From assembly GCF_030826625.1 (NCBI RefSeq), contig NZ_JAPJNQ010000096.1, positions 1 to 7,064 of the forward strand: a stretch of 7,064 nucleotides of DNA, read 5' to 3'. Source of the DNA: Corynebacterium sp. (GTDB taxonomy: Bacteria > Actinomycetota > Actinomycetes > Mycobacteriales > Mycobacteriaceae). The translations under genes were made by a program, and so were the position numbers. A model generated the notes under the pieces. It did no database searches. It had not been told where the DNA came from and saw only the letters and a list, made by a program, of their open reading frames with translations. Positions 1-5,263 of this stretch are shown here, piece after piece (position 1 is the stretch's first letter; the number at the start of each line of letters is the position of its first letter).

Positions 1-29
1 CCCCCAAAAACTACCCCCGCCATGGCACC

Positions 30-60
30 GGGAACAATCCCGCACAGCGATCCGTTAGAA
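30..60 (+). promoter_or_regulatory. Candidate ECF (SigH/SigE-type) promoter of sigB
   Basis: Seen: GGGAACA at 30-36 and CGTTAGAA at 53-60, with 16 bases between GGAACA and CGTT. Known: ECF sigma factors of the SigH/SigE group in corynebacteria and mycobacteria recognise GGGAAYA plus CGTT with this kind of spacing, and sigB is a known target of such factors. Inferred: transcription starts near 66, giving a leader of about 30 bases that still contains the AGGAGG ribosome binding site at 81-86. A housekeeping promoter further upstream, outside the window, is not excluded. Confidence 0.72.
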
Positions 61-80
61 GCTATGTAAACGGCAACTTG

Positions 81-86
81 AGGAGG
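81..86 (+). promoter_or_regulatory. Ribosome binding site of sigB
   Basis: A full AGGAGG lies 8 bases before the GTG at 95. It decides the start: no other start codon nearby has a comparable site, and the resulting N-terminus has the short acidic form expected of SigB. Confidence 0.85.
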
Positions 87-94
87 CCATCACA

Positions 95-1084
95 GTGACT
101 ACCGCTCCCGTGCAAGAATTCGAAGAAGAAGAGCAGGATCGCGGCTCTCGTCGTGGCCACACTAACGACAATCCCTCTGCGGATTTAGTTCGCGTTTATC
201 TCAACGGCATTGGCAAAACTGATCTTTTAACTGCCGACGATGAGATTGAATTAGCTCAACAAATCGAAGTGGGTCTGTATGCCCAGCACCTATTAAACGA
301 TCCCGAACAACATTTAACCCGCGCTAAAAAGCGCGACTTAAAGGTCTTGGCAAAACAGGGCAAAAAGGCACGGTCACATCTGCTTGAGGCTAACCTCCGA
401 TTGGTTGTCTCTCTGGCTAAGCGCTACACCGGCCGTGGAATGCCATTGTTGGATTTGATCCAAGAAGGCAACCTCGGACTTATTCGCGCGATGGAGAAAT
501 TTGACTATGACAAAGGGTTCAAGTTCTCCACGTATGCCACTTGGTGGATTCGCCAAGCAATTACTCGTGGAATGGCAGATCAATCACGCACCATTCGCCT
601 TCCAGTTCATTTGGTTGAGCAGGTGAATAAACTTTCGCGTATCAAGCGAGAGATGTATCAGTCACTGGGTCGTGAAGCCACCAACGAGGAGCTTTCGGAA
701 GAATCCGGAATCCCAGAAGATAAAATTGAGATGCTCCTACACCAATCGCGTGATCCGGTCTCGCTGGATATGCCCGTCGGTGCGGACGAAGAAGCACCAT
801 TGGGTGATTTTATTGAGGACGCTGAAGCTACCGACGCAGAATCAGCTGTGGTCGCCTCGCTGCGCCACTCAGATATCCGCGACGTTATCGGGACGCTAGA
901 ACAACGGGAACAAGACGTAATTCGTCTACGTTATGGTCTCGACGATGGCGTTCCACGCACGCTGGACCAGATTGGTCGACGCTTCGAGCTCTCACGTGAA
1001 CGCGTACGCCAGATCGAGCGTGAAGTGATGGCGAAACTTCGTGACGGCCACCGTGCCGATCGACTGCGCGAATATGCGTTATAG
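95..1084 (+). CDS. sigB: RNA polymerase sigma factor SigB (group 2, sigma-70 family)
   Basis: This is a primary-like sigma factor that directs RNA polymerase to housekeeping-type promoters in transition phase and under stress. At 329 aa it lacks the long N-terminal extension of SigA, which is why I call SigB. Region 1.2 lies at about residues 28-61. Region 2 is at about 97-167 and carries the conserved GNLGLIRAMEKFDYDKGFKF stretch, followed by STYATWWIRQAI at 145-156, used in -10 recognition and melting. Region 3 is at about 170-250. Region 4.2 has its helix-turn-helix at about 289-311 (TLDQIGRRFELSRERVRQIE) for -35 binding. The first 15 residues are very acidic. The gene starts with GTG at 95 behind AGGAGG, under a candidate ECF promoter (30-60), which suggests that another stress sigma factor switches it on. 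A strong terminator (1116-1150) largely separates it from dtxR. Start, end and length all fit the family. Confidence 0.96.
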   Translation: MTTAPVQEFEEEEQDRGSRRGHTNDNPSADLVRVYLNGIGKTDLLTADDEIELAQQIEVGLYAQHLLNDPEQHLTRAKKRDLKVLAKQGKKARSHLLEANLRLVVSLAKRYTGRGMPLLDLIQEGNLGLIRAMEKFDYDKGFKFSTYATWWIRQAITRGMADQSRTIRLPVHLVEQVNKLSRIKREMYQSLGREATNEELSEESGIPEDKIEMLLHQSRDPVSLDMPVGADEEAPLGDFIEDAEATDAESAVVASLRHSDIRDVIGTLEQREQDVIRLRYGLDDGVPRTLDQIGRRFELSRERVRQIEREVMAKLRDGHRADRLREYAL

Positions 1085-1115
1085 GCACGATTTATTAGCT
1101 CCTTAGCGGAGCACA

Positions 1116-1150
1116 GTAGGTCTGGTAGTTCCGTACCAGGCCTACATTTT
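1116..1150 (+). terminator. Intrinsic terminator of sigB
   Basis: A 12-bp stem pairs 1116-1127 with 1134-1145 and contains a single G-T wobble. The loop is 6 bases (1128-1133), and one base after the stem comes TTTT at 1147-1150. The length of the stem makes this a convincing rho-independent terminator even though the T run is short. A weaker 5-bp hairpin (1098-1102 with 1108-1112) sits just before it. It lies only 5 bases before the candidate -10 element of dtxR. Confidence 0.8.
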
Positions 1151-1154
1151 GCGC

Positions 1155-1160
1155 TAGAAT
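1155..1160 (+). promoter_or_regulatory. Candidate -10 element for dtxR
   Basis: TAGAAT fits the corynebacterial SigA/SigB -10 form TANNNT. The start codon is 42 bases downstream, leaving a leader of roughly 35 bases with the ribosome binding site. The -35 position would fall inside the right arm of the sigB terminator, and no good TTGACA-like sequence is seen there; weak -35 elements are common in corynebacteria. Read-through from sigB is the alternative. No DtxR operator-like 19-bp palindrome is visible here. Confidence 0.5.
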
Positions 1161-1185
1161 GATTCACAGGCATTAGACGAATAAC

Positions 1186-1192
1186 AGGAAGG
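1186..1192 (+). promoter_or_regulatory. Ribosome binding site of dtxR
   Basis: AGGAAGG lies 9 bases before the GTG at 1202 and supports that codon as the start. The resulting N-terminus, beginning M-R-D-L-V-D, matches DtxR as known from C. diphtheriae. Confidence 0.75.
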
Positions 1193-1201
1193 TTTCCCAG
1201 A

Positions 1202-1882
1202 GTGAGGGACTTAGTCGATACGACAGAGATGTACCTGCGTACCATCTATGAGCTTGAAGAAGAAGGCATCACCCCACTTCGCGCTCGTATCGCAGAGCGT
1301 TTAGAACAATCTGGCCCGACGGTCTCCCAGACTGTTGCCCGCATGGAGCGCGACGGGCTGCTTCACGTGCGCCCAGATCGCAGCTTAGATTTGACCGCAC
1401 GCGGCCGCGAATTAGCCACCAAAGTTATGCGCAAGCACCGCTTAGCCGAACTTCTGCTGACTGAAGTCCTCGGCGTTGACATCCACGACGTGCACGACGA
1501 AGCCTGCCGATGGGAGCACGTCATGAGCGATAACGTGGAGCGTCGCGTGACCTCCATCGTGAAAGACTGCACCCGTTCACCATTTGGTAACCCGGTTCCG
1601 GCATTAGACGAACTGGGAGTCGATGCCCCCTCGGTGCCTAAGGTTGCGCGTGCGATTGATCTTCCAGAAGAAGAAGAAATCGAAGGTACTGTTGCGCAGA
1701 TCAACGAGATCTTGCAGGTCGAAGGTGATCGCCTGCGTGAGCTCACCGAAGCCGGAATCGTCGTTGGTGCCAGCGTCAACGTCGTCAATTACGGCCACTC
1801 TGTCATTTTGACCGCAGGAAACGGTCCAAAGGTCGTTTTAAACGAGACTCTCGGTCACGCCGTACGCATTGCAACTAAGTAG
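1202..1882 (+). CDS. dtxR: Iron-dependent transcriptional repressor DtxR
   Basis: DtxR is a cytoplasmic Fe(II)-activated dimeric repressor of iron uptake, siderophore and haem-use genes; in C. diphtheriae it also controls the toxin gene. The 226-aa length equals the C. diphtheriae protein. The winged helix-turn-helix is at about residues 1-65, and the recognition region SGPTVSQTVARMERDGL (37-53) is fully conserved. All metal ligands can be read off: Met10, Cys102, Glu105 and His106 for one site; His79, Glu83 and His98 for the other, completed by Glu169 and Gln172, equivalent to Glu170 and Gln173 with a one-residue offset. The proline-rich segment RSPFGNPVPALDELG (125-139), which docks on the C-terminal SH3-like domain, is kept. 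The SH3-like half (about 148-226) diverges most and has an acidic run, PEEEEIE, at 155-161. It starts with GTG behind AGGAAGG. galE follows after 48 bases with no terminator seen, so the two are probably one transcript. Confidence 0.97.
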   Translation: MRDLVDTTEMYLRTIYELEEEGITPLRARIAERLEQSGPTVSQTVARMERDGLLHVRPDRSLDLTARGRELATKVMRKHRLAELLLTEVLGVDIHDVHDEACRWEHVMSDNVERRVTSIVKDCTRSPFGNPVPALDELGVDAPSVPKVARAIDLPEEEEIEGTVAQINEILQVEGDRLRELTEAGIVVGASVNVVNYGHSVILTAGNGPKVVLNETLGHAVRIATK

Positions 1883-1930
1883 GCGATGACATTCGCAGCT
1901 ATTTACTGATTCACGGGAGCCACAATTAGT

Positions 1931-2923
1931 ATGCACGTGCTGGTCACTGGCGGCGCCGGATACGTTGGAAGCGTATGCAGCGCAGTCTTGCTCGAGGCAG
2001 GCCATGAGGTCACGATCATCGATGACTTTTCGACAGGAAACCGTTCTGCGGTACCGGCGAAAGCCGAATTGCTAGAAGGCGAGCTCTCCGAAGTCATCGA
2101 TGACACCCTCAAACACCGAAACATCGATGCCGTGGTGCACTGTGCGGCCCGCAGTCTCGTAGGTGAATCAGTAGCAGCTCCCGAGCTTTATTGGCACTCT
2201 AACGTCGTCACGTCTTTACAACTTCTCGATGCGATGCGTGCGCACGGCGTATCTAATCTTGTTTTTTCGTCAACCGCTGCAACCTACGGCGAGCCTGCTT
2301 CAGTCCCCATCATTGAATCAGCAGCGCCCGCACCCACCAATCCTTACGGGGCTAGCAAGCTCGCCATTGATCACATAATCAGTTCCTATGCTGCCGCGCA
2401 CGGGTTGGCAGCGACCTCGTTGCGGTATTTCAACGTTGCCGGTGCTCACGGAAACATCGGTGAAAATCGGGCTATCGAAACCCATCTCATCCCCCTGATT
2501 TTGCAGGTAGCGCTGGGACATCGTGAAAAGATTATGATCTTCGGCGATGATTATCCCACCACAGATGGAACTGCGGTACGCGATTACATCCATGTTCGCG
2601 ATTTGGCCGAGGCACATCTGCTTGCGCTCGAAGCAAACACCGCAGGTGTACACAAAATCTATAACCTGGGTTCTGGCGACGGCTACTCGGTACAGCAAGT
2701 CATTGCACAAGTACGCGAAACCACCGGCCACCCTATCCCCGCGGAATTAGCACCACGCCGTGACGGTGATCCGGCAACTTTGATTGCTTCTTCCGACAAG
2801 ATCATGACTGAGCTTGGATGGAAACCAACGCGAACGGATCTGCCGACCATCGTCGCAGACGCTTGGGCATTCACCCGTAATTTGGGGACTAGCGCCCATT
2901 CTCATCCAGAATCCCACGCTTAA
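1931..2923 (+). CDS. galE: UDP-glucose 4-epimerase GalE
   Basis: GalE interconverts UDP-glucose and UDP-galactose using bound NAD. In Corynebacteriales, UDP-galactose feeds the galactan of the arabinogalactan wall as well as the Leloir pathway. It is a 330-aa extended short-chain dehydrogenase. The NAD-binding GGAGYVGS is at residues 7-14, and Asp31-Asp32 ends the second strand. The catalytic residues align as Thr115 (in FSSTAATYG, equivalent to E. coli Ser124), Tyr139 and Lys143 (NPYGASK). The C-terminal substrate part begins near RYFNVAGAHG, and AVRDYIHVRDLAEAH starts at residue 215. The ATG at 1931 is preceded by GGGAG at 1915-1919. It lies 48 bases behind dtxR; coupling of galE to a dtxR-type gene is known in corynebacteria. 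The last 35 bases, encoding a short His/Ser-rich tail, overlap the end of the convergent DUF4192 gene. Confidence 0.96.
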   Translation: MHVLVTGGAGYVGSVCSAVLLEAGHEVTIIDDFSTGNRSAVPAKAELLEGELSEVIDDTLKHRNIDAVVHCAARSLVGESVAAPELYWHSNVVTSLQLLDAMRAHGVSNLVFSSTAATYGEPASVPIIESAAPAPTNPYGASKLAIDHIISSYAAAHGLAATSLRYFNVAGAHGNIGENRAIETHLIPLILQVALGHREKIMIFGDDYPTTDGTAVRDYIHVRDLAEAHLLALEANTAGVHKIYNLGSGDGYSVQQVIAQVRETTGHPIPAELAPRRDGDPATLIASSDKIMTELGWKPTRTDLPTIVADAWAFTRNLGTSAHSHPESHA

Positions 2924-4067
2924 TCGCGCTTAAAGCTTCATCCTGGGCCCCTGAGCTCAGCGCAGCAAATAGTAATTGACTCAGGCGGTGGTCTGGAGCT
3001 TCGTGCAACGCCACAGTGAGAGCTTGGCTGGCATTCAGGGTTTTTCCCAGCTCGAGAAACACAATCGCGAGAGTCGCCAGCGCATTGATCCGCGGCAAAC
3101 CGATAAAACTGCGCACGGTAGCGATTAGCAGTTCTTTCGCTGGCTGCGGGTTAAGCACCATCACTTCCATGACTTGGTCGCGGATATCCGTGCGTGACAT
3201 CCACAATCCGACTGTCTCCACAATATCGTTTTCGGCGAGCAACTCGACAGCACTCAACCCAGATTCAGCAATTTCGTTGACGAGCACCAATGCATCACCG
3301 GTGGCATAGTCTTTTATGCTGCCCAATCTATCGACATCTCGCACCAGTCTCCGCGTACGCTCAGCGCGTTCAGCATCACGATCATCCTGCTGATCGCCGA
3401 GCAAATACTCAAATGCTTCATCCCTCGTCAGACTCGGTAATTCATTTCTCTTACTCCACGGCCGCATCGCCGGCGAGCCCATGACTGATGCTACTTCTCC
3501 ACTACGCCAAACCGATGAAGTGCATTCGTCGTCAAGAATTTTGCTTCCAAAAAGTAACCGATAACGCGCATTTTGTCGGGTCTCTTCAACGAGCCAGCAT
3601 CCCATGAGACTAATGTCGTTGGTATCTACCGCATCGCGCAATGAGTGATACCAGCCGAGATTACGGAGGCTTCGCCGTTGATCTTCCTGCAGGGAGCACG
3701 TTGCTCGTTTGCTCACTACAAAGCCGAGATGGAATGAGCAATCCGCGTTGTGTAGATAACTCGCGATTTCGCCAACCGGCAACTCAGCGGATAGATCAAC
3801 CCGCACTGTCGGTCCGATACACGCGCTGCCATCCGCACGCGAATAATACCCCTGAACAATAAAAGATTCTTCCGGATAAAATCCCAAAAGCCCCGGCAAA
3901 TTAGCTATCAGTTCATCTGGGGTAGACGCCAATGGACCACGGGCATGCTCGCTATGGTGCTCACTTGGGATGGGTTTCTGCAGCGCTTCACTGTGGAGCG
4001 CTTCATTGCGCAGCGTTTCGCTGTGCTGTCTTTTTGTGTGCTGTCTTTTTCTATGCTGTCGGCTCAT
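2889..4067 (-). CDS. DUF4192 family protein of unknown function
   Basis: The role is unknown. The family mark is the segment STPDELIANLPGLLGFYPEE starting at residue 48, a typical opening of actinobacterial DUF4192 proteins. The rest looks soluble: a mixed alpha/beta part to about residue 190, a charged segment rich in Asp, Glu and Arg around 225-250, and a helical, Leu/Ala-rich C-terminal half (about 260-385) that could be a helical-repeat fold. No signal peptide or membrane segment is seen. Residues 1-30 are six pentapeptides encoded by a 15-bp tandem repeat, basic first (RKRQH, TKRQH), then SEALQ-like. The start is uncertain. The ATG at 4067 has no clear ribosome binding site, and a TTG at residue 46 (3932 on this strand) would begin right at the conserved domain. 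The gene is read against its neighbours, overlaps galE at its 3' end, and is divergent from the PAC2 gene. Confidence 0.83.
   Translation of the reverse strand: MSRQHRKRQHTKRQHSETLRNEALHSEALQKPIPSEHHSEHARGPLASTPDELIANLPGLLGFYPEESFIVQGYYSRADGSACIGPTVRVDLSAELPVGEIASYLHNADCSFHLGFVVSKRATCSLQEDQRRSLRNLGWYHSLRDAVDTNDISLMGCWLVEETRQNARYRLLFGSKILDDECTSSVWRSGEVASVMGSPAMRPWSKRNELPSLTRDEAFEYLLGDQQDDRDAERAERTRRLVRDVDRLGSIKDYATGDALVLVNEIAESGLSAVELLAENDIVETVGLWMSRTDIRDQVMEVMVLNPQPAKELLIATVRSFIGLPRINALATLAIVFLELGKTLNASQALTVALHEAPDHRLSQLLFAALSSGAQDEALSAIKRGILDENGR
3978..4067 (-). repeat. Six-copy 15-bp tandem repeat at the 5' end of the DUF4192 gene
   Basis: Six consecutive 15-base units tile this stretch exactly. 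On the + strand they start at 3978, 3993, 4008, 4023, 4038 and 4053. The units at 4023 and 4038 differ at one base (GTGCTGTCTTTTTGT and GTGCTGTCTTTTTCT), and the unit at 4053 shares TGCTGTC with them. The units at 3978, 3993 and 4008 share an AGCGYTTC core. The last unit ends at 4067 with the start codon itself. Translated on the minus strand they give MSRQH, RKRQH, TKRQH, SETLR, NEALH and SEALQ. Because the period is a multiple of three, gain or loss of a unit would keep the frame. Confidence 0.85.
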
Positions 4068-4129
4068 GCCAATAAGTATCGAAGCTGCGCACGCCCACGG
4101 CTAGCCCGTCGTCCTCGATGCTCATTTTT

Positions 4130-4155
4130 CTGTGGATAACTCGAGCTATCCACAG
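4130..4155. promoter_or_regulatory. 26-bp near-perfect palindrome built of two inverted DnaA-box-like sequences
   Basis: The arms are CTGTGGATA (4130-4138) and TATCCACAG (4147-4155) around a central CTCGAG (4140-4145). Only the pair 4139/4146 breaks the symmetry. Read on the minus strand, 4139 to 4131 is TTATCCACA, the high-affinity DnaA box. On the plus strand, 4146-4154 is CTATCCACA, one base off. The boxes are back to back, with centres 15 bases apart. It lies 62 bases before the DUF4192 start and 119 bases before the PAC2 gene start. It has no T run on either outgoing side, so it is a poor terminator. An operator for another dimeric regulator is an equally fair reading. Confidence 0.55.
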
Positions 4156-4225
4156 CTCCCACGAGCTCATCTTGCAATTAACGCAAAGTTTACGTTTGTT
4201 GTGCTGCGTCTATGGAACAGTCAAC

Positions 4226-4255
4226 ATGCCATTAAGATGCTATCGGCGATAGAAT
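4226..4255 (+). promoter_or_regulatory. Candidate promoter of the PAC2 gene with an overlapping small palindrome
   Basis: TAGAAT at 4250-4255 fits the -10 form, with a weak -35 ATGCCA at 4226-4231 (18-base spacer). A perfect 6+1+6 inverted repeat, CTATCGGCGATAG (4240-4252), overlaps the -10. Transcription from here would begin near 4262, giving a very short leader that just keeps the AGGAGG site. TAAGAT at 4233-4238 is an alternative -10 with a more usual leader length. Neither is secure. Confidence 0.35.
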
Positions 4256-4261
4256 GCAATG

Positions 4262-4267
4262 AGGAGG
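4262..4267 (+). promoter_or_regulatory. Ribosome binding site of the PAC2 gene
   Basis: A full AGGAGG lies 7 bases before the ATG at 4275, which fixes the start. It is one of the two strongest ribosome binding sites in the window, together with that of sigB. Confidence 0.85.
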
Positions 4268-4274
4268 TGCGCCA

Positions 4275-5234
4275 ATGTACGACGAAGCACGTGAGATTTA
4301 CGAACTGGAATATCCGGCACCCGATGTAGGGGGCAATACCGACGACGCCTTAACTCTCGTGGTGGCGTTGAATGGCTACGCCGACGCTGGCATGGCTATC
4401 GAAGGTGCGGCTGATCATCTCGTTTCAGCTTTAGATCACTGTCCGGTTGCCACGTTCGATTCCGATGAGCTCATCGATTACCGCTCGCGGCGCCCCGCAG
4501 TAACCATTGCTAATAGCCAACCAGTAGAAATCGAAGACACAGAAATAGATATCAAGGCCTTACGCGATAGCCAGGGTAAGCCTTTTTTGCTGTTGTCCGG
4601 CCCAGAGCCAGATTTGCGGTGGAACGCTTTCACCGAAGCTGTCGCAGACCTCGCAGATAAACTTGATATCCAGCAAACTATCTGCCTGTACGCAGCACCA
4701 ATGACAGTTCCGCATACCCGCCCGATGACGATTTCCGGTCACGGCAACGCTCCGAAATTGATCGATCGTTTAGTCTCCTGGGATCAAAAATTGATGGTTC
4801 CCGGCTCTGCAGCGCTCTACCTCGAGCGTGCCCTGCATAAGCGGGGGCGCGATGTCGCCGGATATACCGCCCATGTCCCGCACTACCTCGCATCGTCGCC
4901 GTATCCACTGGCTACCTATAATCTGTTACGGTCAGTCGCTAGTGTCAGCGGGCTAGACTTGCCATTGGGCAGTCTGGAACACGATATCCAGCGCGTCAAT
5001 CATCAACTCGAAGAACAAGTTGACCAGGCCGACGAAGTACAGTCTCTCGTTGCCGGCTTGGAAGAGCAATTCGACGAAGGGCTCGAACGTTATCGGGAGA
5101 AGAATCCACAAGCGATTCTGCCTGGTGAGCAAAACATGCCCACTGGCGAGGAGATCGGCGCGTCTTTCGAAGAATTCCTCGACTCGTTGGATAGCGACGC
5201 ACGAGACGACGCCCAGGACGACGACACCGAATAG
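4275..5234 (+). CDS. PAC2 family protein (proteasome assembly chaperone 2-like)
   Basis: The biochemical role is not established. The family is named after a eukaryotic proteasome assembly chaperone, and structures exist for actinobacterial members. In the 319 aa I see the family's N-terminal strand and GYADAG turn (residues 28-39, usually GWxDAG), followed by a helix, AIEGAADHLVSAL. A mid-protein SGHGN is at 154-158, in a loop that is conserved in the family. A charged helical stretch at about 235-277, of coiled-coil character, comes next. The C-terminal GEEIGASFEEFLDSLD segment is followed by a very acidic tail ending in DDAQDDDTE. No signal peptide or membrane segment is present, so it should be cytoplasmic. 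It heads a probable operon, with the helicase start only 20-29 bases after its stop. Most corynebacteria lack a 20S proteasome, so a chaperone role for that complex is unlikely here. A comparable PAC2 gene lies near sigB-ideR in mycobacteria, so the neighbourhood is old. Confidence 0.88.
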   Translation: MYDEAREIYELEYPAPDVGGNTDDALTLVVALNGYADAGMAIEGAADHLVSALDHCPVATFDSDELIDYRSRRPAVTIANSQPVEIEDTEIDIKALRDSQGKPFLLLSGPEPDLRWNAFTEAVADLADKLDIQQTICLYAAPMTVPHTRPMTISGHGNAPKLIDRLVSWDQKLMVPGSAALYLERALHKRGRDVAGYTAHVPHYLASSPYPLATYNLLRSVASVSGLDLPLGSLEHDIQRVNHQLEEQVDQADEVQSLVAGLEEQFDEGLERYREKNPQAILPGEQNMPTGEEIGASFEEFLDSLDSDARDDAQDDDTE

Positions 5235-5263
5235 CACCTCGAATATCGACTACGGTGGTGAGT

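Noticed and set aside
1..29. C-rich stretch at the left edge as a gene end or repeat
   Set aside because: It is too short to assign; no reading frame or repeat partner can be shown inside the window.
931..1245. 104-aa minus-strand frame spanning the sigB end and dtxR start
   Set aside because: It crosses the terminator and the dtxR ribosome binding site, its sequence is low-complexity Arg/Ser, and it has no supporting site.
1363..1788. 141-aa Ser/Thr-rich open frame on the minus strand
   Set aside because: It is antisense to dtxR and its composition is what the reverse of dtxR codons gives; the + strand reading is a clear DtxR.
1085..1930. DtxR operator (19-bp palindrome of the TTAGGTTAG / CTAACCTAA type) for dtxR autoregulation
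   Set aside because: I looked through the intergenic regions on both strands and saw no convincing match; only loose TTAG fragments near 1095-1107.
2318..2731. 137-aa open frame on the minus strand within galE
   Set aside because: It is opposite conserved GalE motifs, including the catalytic Tyr and Lys, and has no sign of its own gene.
2951..2960. Perfect 10-bp palindrome CTGAGCTCAG near the galE/DUF4192 junction
   Set aside because: It is short, inside the DUF4192 coding region, and has no T run; it is not convincing as a terminator or operator.
4130..4155. The palindrome as a rho-independent terminator
   Set aside because: There is no T run after the hairpin in either direction; on the minus strand it is followed by A residues instead.
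4187..4224. Minus-strand TTGACT (4224-4219) and TAAACT (4192-4187) as a promoter for the DUF4192 gene
   Set aside because: Each element is good alone but the spacer is 26 bases, far from the usual 16-19, so I do not call it a promoter.
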